From: CAYUMU01 sp964445985
GTDB lineage: Bacteria > Planctomycetota > Planctomycetia > Pirellulales > S012-138
DNA length: 56,284 bases
Direction of reading: 5' to 3'
NCBI GenBank assembly: GCA_964445985.1
Contig: CAYUMU010000038.1
Coordinates: 1 to 56,284 of the forward strand
Shown here piece by piece: positions 8,625 to 17,589 of the stretch. Made by a program: the position numbers and the translations under genes. Position 1 is the first letter of the stretch. Each line of letters opens with the position of its first letter. The notes under the pieces were generated by a model that ran no database searches, was not told the origin of the DNA, and worked only from the letters and a program-made list of their open reading frames with translations.

Positions 8625-9706
8625 ATGCGCCTCCTCTCCACCATCAAACCGCAACCACTCCGCTGGCTCTGGCCTTACCACGTCCCTCTCGGCAAGCTCT
8701 CCCTGATCGTCGCCGAGCAAGGAAAAGGCAAGTCCTTCCTCGCCCTCGATCTGGCGGCCCGCGTCTCCGCCGGCGCCCCCTGGCCCAACGATTCAAGCCA
8801 GCCCCAAGAACCAGCCGGCGTGCTGCTGCTCGTCGCCGACGACCTGCCCGACATCGTTTGCCCCCGTCTGGAAGCGGCCGGAGCCAACCTCAATCAAATC
8901 TCGGCGCCCGAGTTCGCCCAACCCACCGACGAAGCCAACAACAACGACGATGACCAAGAAAACACGCCCCCGCCCTTCGACTTCGCCGCCCTCGAGCAAG
9001 AGATCAAGTCCATGCCTAACTGCCGCCTCGTCGTCATCGACCCGCTCAGCGAATTCCTGCCTCCGATGAAGAACAACCGCAAAAAACGCCCCGACTGGCC
9101 CTTGATTTTCAAATCCCTCGCGGCCATCGCAGCCCGCACCGGCGTGGCGATCATCGCAACGATGTCCTTCATCCCCAGCACCTCGGCCGCGGCGAATCAT
9201 CGGGCAGTGGCCACCATCGCCGCGAATCCCGGCCCTGCCTGCGTGTGGCGGATCGCCCCCGACGCCCAGCAGGAAAATCTCCGTTACCTGCTCCCGATCA
9301 AAAACAACCTTGCTCCGCCGAACGTGCCGCTGGAATTTGAGCTCACATCGACGCCCGACCAGCCCACGGCGAAAATCGCCTGGAAAGAAGATAACAGCGA
9401 AGTGAATTCCCCCCTTCGTGTGCCAGTGTCCACGCCCGTTGCCTCATCGGCAGCCCCCGCATCCCCGCGACCCGACCCGTCCCAACTCCGCACTCCGAAT
9501 TCCGAACTCCCCACTTCGACTTCCCCAGTGTCACCCCGCCGAGAGCCGACCGCCCACGAACTCGCCCAACAGCGTGCTGCGGAAAAGCCCTCGCGAACGC
9601 CACCGCCTGGCTCACCCGCCGTTTAACGAACAACGGCGGCCAACTGCTGGCCTCCAAAGTCCGCCACTCCGCATTCCCCCGCCCCCCTCACTTGCTCAGC
9701 AGCTGA
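8625..9706 (+). pseudogene. RecA-like AAA ATPase with frameshifted, eroded C-terminus
   Basis: The intact frame runs 8625-9626 (333 residues). It has Walker A EQGKGKSFLALDLA, a Walker B-type NCRLVVIDPLSEF and the fold of the RepA/RecA-like (AAA_25) ATPases common in planctomycete accessory DNA. After an AAAA run at 9583-9586 the frame shifts. Restoring one A joins EKALANATAWLTRRLTNNGG and QLLASKVRHSA, which look like the family's C-terminal winged-helix segment, up to a stop at 9704-9706. That segment also ends early and overlaps the cyclase stop. A 28-bp repeat copy (9482-9509) lies in the linker. So either a one-base deletion or a sequencing slip, plus real erosion, is likely. The ATPase core might still be made. 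Confidence 0.7.
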
Positions 9707-11478
9707 ATCACGCCATTCCAACCTTCCGGCGGGATTCTTCTCCGCTCGAAAATAAACGCCATCAGGTAGTCTTTCACCCGGTCGCTGGCGGGCAATTTAT
9801 GCAAGCTTTCCAGAGCGCCGGTCCAGTTGCCGGCGATGAAGTCGTCCAATGCCTGTTCGTATGCTTTGATGTGCTGCCCGTTGAGCAGCGGGTATTCGTT
9901 TTCGGGCGGCAGCAGTTCGCTCACCATTAGCTCGATATCCATGCCATAGGGGCTCACCTTGGCCACGCGGCGGCAGCGGGCCAGCTCGGGTGGGGCTACC
10001 CGGCAGACGATTTCGGCCGTGGCTTCGTCCATCAGAATGGGAGCCTGGAAGTGTTTGGTCATGCCTTCCAGCCGGCTCGCCAGGTTCACCACCGGGCCGA
10101 ACACCGAAACCTTGAGCTGGTCGATCGTGCCGATGCCGCCCGCCACGGCCGTTCCCGTGGCCAGGCCGATGCCCACTTGGAAATCGGCCAGCGTATGGCC
10201 AGGCCGCAGGGCCGCGGCTTCAAACTCCAGTCGAATGGCCAGGGCCGCCAGGCAAGCGCGCAGCACCAGGTCTTCTTGGGCCAGCGGCCACCCCCAAAAG
10301 CCCATCGCGGCGTCGCCTTGAAAATCACCCACCACGCCCCCCTGATCGAGAATGTGATGCGTCATCACGCCCAAGGCTTTGCTCACGCGTTTGAGCACTT
10401 CCATCAGGCTGCCGGCCGGTCCTCGGGTTCCCTGCTCCACCTTGCGCGAAAAGCCGCGAAGATCGCAAAACAGCACCGCAACCTGGGTTTCGCGCGGGGC
10501 CAGCACCTGCTCGGCGTCTTGCACCTCCAGGGCTTTGATCACGGCCGGCGGCAAAAACTGGCTGAGCGTGGCGTGTTTACGTTCGAGCTTGCGCACCTGC
10601 CGCAACGAACTGAACGTGGCCGCCACAATCTCCGAGAACTTGACCTCTTCGCGCAGGTCCGAGGCGCAGTCGCTCAGCCGCCCCCGCCAGGCGCCGGCCA
10701 TCCGCCCGGCAATGTACAAGGCCCAGCCCGCGCTAGTTTCGCCAGGAATCGGCGTGCAAAACGCCCAATCAAAATTCTCGCTGGCGGTGAACTGGGGCGT
10801 GCCATGCTCGTTCGACTCCCACACGTGCAGCACACTTTCCCGCCGCTTCACGGCTTCCAAAATCAGCCGGCGACTCGGCTCGAAGCCCCCCTGTCCTTCG
10901 CGGCGGTCCCAGTGGGCCACGTTCAGGGAATCTTGCTCGCCTGCCCGAGGATCGGCCATGACCACGGCCGCCGCGCTGCAACGGGGGATGCCGGCCAACA
11001 GCAGATTGACGAGCCGCACAAACAGTTCGCTGTCGGAGTTGGCCCCGGAAATAACGTCGGGCAGATGCCCTAGCACCTCAATCCGCTGATCGGCGTTGCG
11101 GAACCGCACCTGCTGAAGCATTTGGGCCGACAGCGTGTGTTCTTCGGCCGGCCGCGGCCCTTCGACCAGCGAGATATTGGCCTGATCGGCACTCACCGTA
11201 AACCGCGTCTGCCCAATCACGAACGAGTCGCCCGGCCGGGCTTCGAACTCCTTGCTTTCGTTGCCCAAAAAAAAGATAGGGTTGCGGCCCGACGGCAGCC
11301 GCCGCACCTGCAGCCGGCCTCCTTGCCAATGGAGTTCGGCATGCAGCCGGCTGAGCTGGTCGTCCCAAGGGCATTCCCAGTCGCTGGTGGCGCGGCCCAG
11401 CGTGATGGTTTCGCCCAACAACAAGCTGCGCCGCCACCGCTGCTGCGGCTGCTGACCCTGGGCAATGAGATCGGCCAT
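9688..11478 (-). CDS. FHA domain-GAF-like-class III adenylate/guanylate cyclase
   Basis: A protein of 596 residues. Residues about 20-95 form an FHA phosphothreonine-binding domain (ITLGRA, SRLHAELHW). A GAF-like middle follows, containing FCTPIPGETSAGWALYIAG. The class III cyclase domain has the metal-binding FCDLRGFS and VVGDFQGDAAMGFWGWP, then GLATGTAVAGGIG and FGPVVNLASRLEG. In classical adenylate cyclases the last motif reads GDxVN; here Pro replaces the Asp, so nucleotide specificity is open. The gene lies 101 bp downstream of a Ser/Thr kinase on the same strand. The FHA domain could bind the phosphorylated kinase, linking kinase input to cyclic nucleotide output. Start 11478 is chosen because FHA sequence begins there. 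Confidence 0.9.
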   Translation of the reverse strand: MADLIAQGQQPQQRWRRSLLLGETITLGRATSDWECPWDDQLSRLHAELHWQGGRLQVRRLPSGRNPIFFLGNESKEFEARPGDSFVIGQTRFTVSADQANISLVEGPRPAEEHTLSAQMLQQVRFRNADQRIEVLGHLPDVISGANSDSELFVRLVNLLLAGIPRCSAAAVVMADPRAGEQDSLNVAHWDRREGQGGFEPSRRLILEAVKRRESVLHVWESNEHGTPQFTASENFDWAFCTPIPGETSAGWALYIAGRMAGAWRGRLSDCASDLREEVKFSEIVAATFSSLRQVRKLERKHATLSQFLPPAVIKALEVQDAEQVLAPRETQVAVLFCDLRGFSRKVEQGTRGPAGSLMEVLKRVSKALGVMTHHILDQGGVVGDFQGDAAMGFWGWPLAQEDLVLRACLAALAIRLEFEAAALRPGHTLADFQVGIGLATGTAVAGGIGTIDQLKVSVFGPVVNLASRLEGMTKHFQAPILMDEATAEIVCRVAPPELARCRRVAKVSPYGMDIELMVSELLPPENEYPLLNGQHIKAYEQALDDFIAGNWTGALESLHKLPASDRVKDYLMAFIFERRRIPPEGWNGVIQLLSK

Positions 11479-11579
11479 GGAAATCCATCCTGCACAACGA
11501 AAGGAATTGCCCTGGGGCCTGCCGTCGCGGCAACGGCGCGGCCGGCACGAGCGACCGCTTCGCCCGGCAGGCGGCGATG

Positions 11580-13772
11580 TTACTTGCGCAGCTCGGCATT
11601 GGAGCGCGCGCTGGCCTTGGGCGAGGTTCCTTCGGCGCTGGCGGTGGCCGTGGCGGTTCCGACCGATACCGAAGAGGTGGGCAAACCCAGTCGGCGTCGC
11701 AAGAACCGCAGCCAACGCGTGCGTTTTCCGTCCGTCTCGTTCAGCATCACCAGCCCCCACAGCGCCGCCAACACCGTGGCCAACACGCCCAACATGATCA
11801 GGCCGTACCACATGAGCGTATCGCGGAGCCGATTGATCGGCCCCAGCACCTTGTCGAGCGGCTCTTGCACAATCACGGCCCAGCCGGTGTACAAGGCCGG
11901 GTTGGTTGGGGTTTTCACCGTCACGGCTTCAATGGCGGCCAGCCACTGGCCGCCGCTCAGCGGATCGCGGTAATCGGAGATGCTTCTGTCGGGCGATCCC
12001 CCCTCATCATTGCAAATACCCGTGACCAGCTCGGTCATTCTCGTATCGAGGTAAAGCTGGGGGATTTCCTCGGCCGTTAAGAAACAAGGATGTTCCAGCA
12101 GTGAACCTGGCTGGCCTTCCTTACCGTCGACACGGCTGTCCGTGCGGCAGTCGACCAGCACGGCATACTGGTCTTCGGGTTGATCTTTCCGTTGCACCTC
12201 GGTGAAATGGCCCAACTCCACGGTCATGGCCATGATTCCCCACACGGTTTCTTCGCCCGTCTTCGGGTCAACTTCCTTGAGCGGCCACGAAAACGCCACC
12301 ATCCGCCGCTTGGTGGCCTGGCTCAAAAACACGCTGGAAAGGTACGGCTCGCTAATCGGGGAGTATTCAACTTCTTGGCCTTCAATCAGCGGAGGCCGAT
12401 CGTAACCCAAGCCGTGAAAATAGTCGCGGTAAGCGAATTTCTGGCGATAGGTGTCGTCGTCGTGGGGCGCCCGCGCCAGTTGATACCCGTGGCGATCGGT
12501 GATGAACCAACTGCTGGACGACAGGTGCGCATGCCGTTTGCGGGCTGCAATCAGCCAGGTCTCCAAATCGTTGCTCTCGTCGTCCAAGCCAGCCAGTCCT
12601 TGGTGGGCCTTGACCATTTCCATCAGTCCGGGCCGCTCGCGTTCTTGCTCAAGAGCCTCCCATCGGCTTTGCAGCTCGCGCGACACAATTTCGGCATAGG
12701 CCCAAGCGGATTGTTCCTTGCTTTCCAAAGCCCGAGTGACCACGGCATGCTGCGAGTCATCGACCGACTTGTGGAACCCCATGGCGGCGAAAATGGTGAC
12801 CACGCCCAGCAGCAGCGCCGGCCCCAGAGCCCCCAGCACATACAGCGGACGCCGCGCCAGCCGCACACCGCGGGCCTGCAACTCATCGAGCACAACCTGC
12901 ACGTTGGCGAATCGCTTCTCCGGATTGGTGGCCAGGCAGCGATCGATAATCTCCGCTAGCAGCCGATCCACGCCGGGAACCGCACGATGCTCAACCGGCT
13001 TGGAAGAATTGCCAATGAGCTCGCGATACAACGCCAGCCGCTCCGCCAGGCTGGGCGCGGCTTGCAGCGCCGCCACGTTGGCGTCGGAGCGATAGGGAGG
13101 ATGCCCCACCAGCATGCAGTGCAGCAGCGCCCCCAGGGCGTACACATCCCACCGCACGTCGGGCACGGCCTCCAGCGAGGCCTGTTCGGGCGCCATATAA
13201 AACAGCGTGCCCAGGGCCGGCGTCTGTTCCGAGGACAACCGCGATTGGCCAAAATCGCAGATCCGCGGACGCCCATCCTGGTCCAGCAGAATGTTGGCCG
13301 GCTTGAGATCGCAGTGCAAAATACCTTTGCCATGCGAGTGGGCAATGCCGATCGCCGTATCGCGAAAGATGGCCAGCGCCTGGTCGACCGGCAGCGTGCC
13401 GTTCACCTGCAACTCGTTGTCGAGCGAACCCCGCTCCAGGTACTCCATAATGAAGAAGGGCGGATCCGAGGCCGGGTCGGTATCGAGCAGCTTGACCACG
13501 TGCGTATCGGTGGAAAGCTGAGCCAGCTTTTCCACCTCGCGAACCAACAGCGCCCAGTCTTCGGCCCGGCGGCGGGTGCAGAACTTGATCGCCACCCGCT
13601 GGTTGGTGTTCTTCTTAACGGCCACCCAAACTTCGCCGAAGGCCCCTTCGCCAAGGAAGCTTTCCATCACGTAACCAGCCACATGCAAAGGCGGACGGCG
13701 CTGCTGCACGCTCAGGTGTTGCGCCTTGGCCCGCTGGTCAGGGTCTTGCAGTTGTGTCTGGTCTACATCCAT
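11580..13772 (-). CDS. membrane Ser/Thr protein kinase with Cache-type sensor domain
   Basis: A protein of 730 residues. The N-terminal kinase (about 34-300) has the glycine loop GEGAFGEV, the lysine of VAIKF, HCDLKPAN (Cys replacing the usual Arg of HRD), DFGQSR and APEQ. A membrane helix follows (ALGPALLLGVVTIFAAMGF). Then comes an extracytoplasmic region of about 300 residues resembling a double Cache sensor (SSWFITDRHGYQLARAP, YRDYFHGLG), and a second helix near 650 (WYGLIMLGVLATVLAALWGL). Extracellular ligand control of phosphorylation is inferred. ATG 13772 has AGGGG six bases upstream and is preferred to the ATG two codons earlier. The FHA-cyclase gene follows. HCD kinases often lack activation-loop phosphorylation. 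Confidence 0.92.
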   Translation of the reverse strand: MDVDQTQLQDPDQRAKAQHLSVQQRRPPLHVAGYVMESFLGEGAFGEVWVAVKKNTNQRVAIKFCTRRRAEDWALLVREVEKLAQLSTDTHVVKLLDTDPASDPPFFIMEYLERGSLDNELQVNGTLPVDQALAIFRDTAIGIAHSHGKGILHCDLKPANILLDQDGRPRICDFGQSRLSSEQTPALGTLFYMAPEQASLEAVPDVRWDVYALGALLHCMLVGHPPYRSDANVAALQAAPSLAERLALYRELIGNSSKPVEHRAVPGVDRLLAEIIDRCLATNPEKRFANVQVVLDELQARGVRLARRPLYVLGALGPALLLGVVTIFAAMGFHKSVDDSQHAVVTRALESKEQSAWAYAEIVSRELQSRWEALEQERERPGLMEMVKAHQGLAGLDDESNDLETWLIAARKRHAHLSSSSWFITDRHGYQLARAPHDDDTYRQKFAYRDYFHGLGYDRPPLIEGQEVEYSPISEPYLSSVFLSQATKRRMVAFSWPLKEVDPKTGEETVWGIMAMTVELGHFTEVQRKDQPEDQYAVLVDCRTDSRVDGKEGQPGSLLEHPCFLTAEEIPQLYLDTRMTELVTGICNDEGGSPDRSISDYRDPLSGGQWLAAIEAVTVKTPTNPALYTGWAVIVQEPLDKVLGPINRLRDTLMWYGLIMLGVLATVLAALWGLVMLNETDGKRTRWLRFLRRRLGLPTSSVSVGTATATASAEGTSPKASARSNAELRK

Positions 13773-14121
13773 TCGCATCCCCTATTGCCGCCCTGGGGAG
13801 CCGGCTGTGCCCGTCTCCCCCGCCAAGTACGCAGTGGAGCGACATGCGGTTCAACCGCGGCCGCCGCGCGCAGTGCTCTATTCTCTGGATGCCGCTTGGC
13901 CGCCGCCAAAGGGCAATAAAACCGCCAACAAATCTGGGCCAGACAATTATACCAGGAATGCAACCAGCGGGAACGATCCTCCCGTGGCATGCGGCGTCCC
14001 GCCCATGTTCGGGTGGCCAATCCACTTAAGCCAGAACCGCCCTTCGCCCGCGCCACGAACAACCTACCCGTAAGGCGTAGCGCCACATTGCATGCTACAG
14101 AGAAAAGCCAAGAACTCGCCG
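13773..14121. other. intergenic region with no gene seen
   Basis: About 350 bp between the glpD stop and the kinase start, both on minus. It presumably carries the kinase promoter. No repeat or conserved element was recognised. Confidence 0.5.
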
Positions 14122-15804
14122 TTAACCCTCGGCGGGCGTCACCCGTTTGCCATATACCCGGGCCAAGGTGGCCGCCGCGTGCTCCACGGCAACCGCCGTT
14201 TGCTCCGGCGGCAACTTGCCTTCTTGCACCAGGATTTGGGCCAACTGGTGGAGCGTGGCCATGCTCAACCGCCGCTGGGCAATCAGCATCAACCGCCGGC
14301 AAACCAGGTCGTCCAGAGTCTCCACCCATTCGTGCCGCACAATCCACCGCACAAAGGCCACCGGGAGGGCGGTGCCCAGCACCACCTCGCGATCTTCCGA
14401 TCGAGCGTCTTCCGCGAGCATCGCCTGGAGAATAACCCCAGCCCGATTGCCGACCAATCGCCAAATGGCCGCAATCGATTTCAGCTCCAATCCCTGGGCC
14501 GCCGCCAACTGCCGCTGGGCTTGCTGCGCGGCCTCGGCATTGGCGGGGTAGTCTTTTCCGCCCGGCAGCGGACGCTCGGCCGACGTGCTCACCACCGGCC
14601 GCTCCAAGGCTTGCAAGATTGTTTTGGCCGATTCCTCCGCGAGCGAGCGACAGGTGGTCAGTTTGCCGCCGATGATGGAGAACATCGGCAGCGGGGCTTC
14701 CGCGTGGCGTTCCATCCAGTGCCGGCGCGAAATGGCCGCCGGATTGCGCGGGTCGGCATAAGGCAACGGCCGGACCCCGCAAAAATGCCAATCCACATCG
14801 GCCAGCGACAAACTGCCCGGCCCCATTACCTCGTTCACCGTTTCAATCAGGTAGCTGATCTCGTTGGCGTGGGCGATCACGTCGCCGGGATGCCCTTCGA
14901 ACGGCAGGTCGGTGGTGCCGATCAGCACCCCATCGGCCCAAGGCAGAATGAACACCGGCCGGCCATCCGCGGCCTCGGCATACAAACCCCGGCCAGCCAG
15001 CTTCTTCATCAGCTCAGGCTGGCTGGTATGCAAGTGGCTGCCCTTGGTGCCGCCCATCAGTCGCTTGTGCGGAATATCGAGCGCCGCCAGGGTGTCATCG
15101 ACCCGCGCGCCCGTGCAGTTGATAATCGCCGAGGGCTCGATGGCGTCTTCGAACACATCTTCCTTTGCAGGACCCACTTGCACCTGGGCGCCCACCCGCT
15201 TGGCCTGGTGATAGGTCCACAGCTTGAACTCGATTCCCTGCCGCTGGGCTTCCTGCTGGGCATCGGTGAGCAACGACAGGATGAATCGCTCGGGAAACTC
15301 CACCATCGCGTCGTAGTAGGAGCATTCCCAGCGATACCGCTGGGGATTAACCGGAATGGCCGCCGGGTCGCGCGCCGAGAGAGTACGGGGTGGAGGAAGA
15401 CTGCGATCGCGGGCGTATTTGTAGTACATCCACAAGCCCATCCGCACCAGCCACAGGCCGCGCGGAGGCGATTTGGCCGAGCGTTTGAGCCCCAGAAACT
15501 TGAGTGCCGCCGCTCCAAACCCGGCCACGCGCTCTTTCACCGGAATAAACAATTCCAGCGGCCGCACGAACTGCGGCGCCAGCCTCAGCAGCCGCTGGCG
15601 TTCGGAAACCGATTCTTGCACCAGCTCAAACTCGCCGTATTCCAGGTATCGCAAGCCGCCGTGAATGAGGTGCGATGAGCGACTGCTGGCGCCCGAGGCA
15701 ATGTCCCGCTGATCGACCAGCCAGACAGGCACGCCGCTGAGCACCAGCTCGCGGGCCAAAGCCGCGCCGTTGATGCCTGCGCCTAAGATCAAAACTGGCT
15801 GCAT
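14122..15804 (-). CDS. glpD: FAD-dependent glycerol-3-phosphate dehydrogenase
   Basis: A protein of 560 residues. It oxidises glycerol 3-phosphate to dihydroxyacetone phosphate and passes electrons to quinone at the inner membrane. The N-terminus VLILGAGINGAALARELVL is the FAD-binding Rossmann motif, followed by DIASGASSRSSHLIHGGLRY, the GlpD signature. LPWADGVLIGTTD and the late GGKLTTCRSLAEE block also match the family, and the C-terminal helical domain is present. Start 15804 sits directly before the Rossmann motif; no strong ribosome site is visible. It has no glycerol kinase or transporter neighbours here. Confidence 0.93.
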   Translation of the reverse strand: MQPVLILGAGINGAALARELVLSGVPVWLVDQRDIASGASSRSSHLIHGGLRYLEYGEFELVQESVSERQRLLRLAPQFVRPLELFIPVKERVAGFGAAALKFLGLKRSAKSPPRGLWLVRMGLWMYYKYARDRSLPPPRTLSARDPAAIPVNPQRYRWECSYYDAMVEFPERFILSLLTDAQQEAQRQGIEFKLWTYHQAKRVGAQVQVGPAKEDVFEDAIEPSAIINCTGARVDDTLAALDIPHKRLMGGTKGSHLHTSQPELMKKLAGRGLYAEAADGRPVFILPWADGVLIGTTDLPFEGHPGDVIAHANEISYLIETVNEVMGPGSLSLADVDWHFCGVRPLPYADPRNPAAISRRHWMERHAEAPLPMFSIIGGKLTTCRSLAEESAKTILQALERPVVSTSAERPLPGGKDYPANAEAAQQAQRQLAAAQGLELKSIAAIWRLVGNRAGVILQAMLAEDARSEDREVVLGTALPVAFVRWIVRHEWVETLDDLVCRRLMLIAQRRLSMATLHQLAQILVQEGKLPPEQTAVAVEHAAATLARVYGKRVTPAEG

Positions 15805-15847
15805 GTTGGAAGTAAGCTCTGACCTGCCGTGGCCCAAACATCCGTGG

Positions 15848-15867
15848 CATGGGCGTCCTCGCCCATG
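15848..15867. repeat. palindromic repeat family B
   Basis: CATGGGCG, TCCT, CGCCCATG: perfect 8-bp arms. Related copies are at 8391-8410 (one arm base changed) and 16914-16935, with a degenerate one near 16950. All lie between genes and are followed by GAAT. Confidence 0.75.
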
Positions 15868-15926
15868 AATCCGCGTCGTCGCAAACCCCGCGTCAACCAC
15901 GGGCCACGGCCACCATCACCAAAACT

Positions 15927-15975
15927 CTTGGCCGAGACGGCCAAGCCACGATAACTCTTGGCCGAGATGGCCAAG
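15927..15975. repeat. tandem palindromes, CTTGGCCG family
   Basis: Two copies 30 bp apart (15927-15945, 15957-15975) of CTTGGCCG, AGA or AGAT-type spacer, then GGCCAAG. A related, less symmetric unit is at 45734-45753. They lie between the HEAT/TPR gene and glpD. Confidence 0.7.
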
Positions 15976-15983
15976 CCACCGCC

Positions 15984-16646
15984 TTACTGCCGGCCCAACT
16001 TGCGTTCCAAATGGGCCACGTTGGCCCGAATGCCTTCCAGGTTGGGATTCAAGCTCACGGCGCGGCGGAAGCATTCCAGGGCGGATTCCACATCGCCCCG
16101 TTGCAGATGGCAATGGCCCATGCCGGCGGCAGCCCCGTAATGGTAAGGGTTGATCTCCAAGGCCTGGCGGCAATCGGTGATCGAAGCCGCATACTGGCCC
16201 AGGCTGTAGAAGGCGATCGCTCTTTGGTTCCAGGCTTCGGCAAACCAGTTGGCCTGATCGAGCAACTCGGTCGCCGCGCGAATGGCTTCGTCGAACTGCT
16301 TGCTGTTATTCAGGCGGATCACAATACTCAGCCGCTGCCGCTGTTCGTCGTTGCCATCGCGGCACCAGATCGAGCGGCAACCATTCTCGGCGGCCAGCCT
16401 CACCCCTCGATCCTCGTCGCGCAGAGCCCGCCCCAGCACCATATGCGAGGACCGGAAATCGCCCAAGAAGCCCAACGCCAGTACGGCGGCCCGACGAGTT
16501 TCGCGCCGGCCGTGGTCGGTCAATCGTTCGAGCGAGCCCACCAAGTACCGCTGGGAAACAGTGCGAATAAAGGCCGCCGAATCCTGGTTCATCAGGTAGT
16601 CGCGGTAGAATGTTTCCAGCACAGGCAGCCGTGCAGCGTTGCTCAC
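15984..16646 (-). CDS. HEAT/TPR repeat protein
   Basis: A protein of 220 residues. The first half has HEAT-like helices (ETRRAAVLALGFLGDFRSSH). The second half has TPR units ending in WNQRAIAFYSLGQYAASITD and GMGHCHLQRGDVESALECF. I chose a GTG start at 16646 with AAGGA 8-9 nt upstream; upstream ATG codons lack a ribosome site. A scaffold role in protein-protein contacts is inferred. It is cytoplasmic, with no signal peptide. Confidence 0.75.
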   Translation of the reverse strand: MSNAARLPVLETFYRDYLMNQDSAAFIRTVSQRYLVGSLERLTDHGRRETRRAAVLALGFLGDFRSSHMVLGRALRDEDRGVRLAAENGCRSIWCRDGNDEQRQRLSIVIRLNNSKQFDEAIRAATELLDQANWFAEAWNQRAIAFYSLGQYAASITDCRQALEINPYHYGAAAGMGHCHLQRGDVESALECFRRAVSLNPNLEGIRANVAHLERKLGRQ

Positions 16647-17148
16647 TTTTCGTATCCTTTGTAGCACCAAGTGCTTACGTTTTGGTCCCAAAAGCAGCAT
16701 GTGGCCAAAACGCCACACGCGACTGCATTCGAGTTTAATTAGGGCAACACCCTTCCTCCAAGGAAAAACGCCAACGGATTGAGCCCCCTTTGGCCAAAAG
16801 CACCCGGCCGGCTATAATCCATGCCGCCTGGGATAGAACTGCGGGGAGACCGCGAAACTGGGAGAAGTGGGGGGGTACGCCGCCAGCACTGCCAGCCCCC
16901 CCACCCGCCGTGGCATGGGGCACCCCTCGCCCATGAATGGAAATTGGCATCCTCGCTCATGAATGGAGGGTCGCCCGCGGCAGCAAGAATCTGCCAAGAA
17001 AAGGACAAACGCCAACTTTTACGAGCCTGAGGGGCAATCCGAGAAAATAACGCCCCCGCGGAATGAACCAGCGCGATCCCTGGCACGTCTTGTAGAATCC
17101 ACGTCTTGAAATACAGCCGCATCCATCATCGATGGCTGCCAGGCAAAC
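16647..17148. other. intergenic region with repeats, no gene
   Basis: About 500 bp upstream of the HEAT/TPR gene and tRNA-Ser. It holds a family B palindrome (16914-16935) and a degenerate copy near 16950. No frame has a convincing start plus recognisable product. Confidence 0.6.
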
Positions 17149-17237
17149 GGATGGGTGGCCGAGTGGTCGAAGGCGACGGTCTTGAAAACCGTTGAACGGC
17201 TTAAACCGTTCCGTGGGTTCGAATCCCACCCCATCCG
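17149..17237 (+). tRNA. tRNA-Ser (anticodon UGA)
   Basis: An 89-nt tRNA with a long variable arm. The acceptor arms are GGATGGG/CCCATCC with discriminator G. The anticodon stem is ACGGT/ACCGT around loop CTTGAAA (anticodon TGA), and the T arm is GTGGG-TTCGAAT-CCCAC. CCA is not encoded. A T-run follows at 17239-17244. Serine tRNA genes are common integration sites, and the ubiquitin-like cluster begins about 350 bp downstream. Confidence 0.95.
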
Positions 17238-17589
17238 CTTTTTTGGTTTAAGCTGGCACGGCAGACCAGCGCAGGTTTGCGGGCCGGACTTGCTTCCCAC
17301 TCGGTTCTGTTCCGACGAACTGCCATCGGGGGAGTCACAGAGAGCGTGCCGGCGATCACGGCCAGCGGGCAACCTCACCCTGCTGACCGCGGCCGCGCTG
17401 GCCTTCCTTAGCTTGCAGTGGAGGCGGTAGTTGCCGGTTGTATCTTGCCCGCAGCAAGGCCCTTGGGCTCGTTGGTTGTCAGCAACGCACGAGCTGATTA
17501 GACGGACGAGCTCTTGAGTTTTTATATAGTGTCAACGCAAATCCGGAAAACAGTGATGGATGCGCCCAACCTTGCCCAGGCTTATTTTT
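17238..17589. other. intergenic region between tRNA-Ser and the cluster
   Basis: About 350 bp with no gene. An AT-rich patch is at 17516-17530. I did not find a second copy of the tRNA 3' end in the window, so an attachment site is not shown. Confidence 0.5.

Noticed and set aside
14092..15678. 528-codon open frame antisense to glpD
   Set aside because: Arg/His-rich antisense shadow with no motif; glpD on minus is unmistakable.
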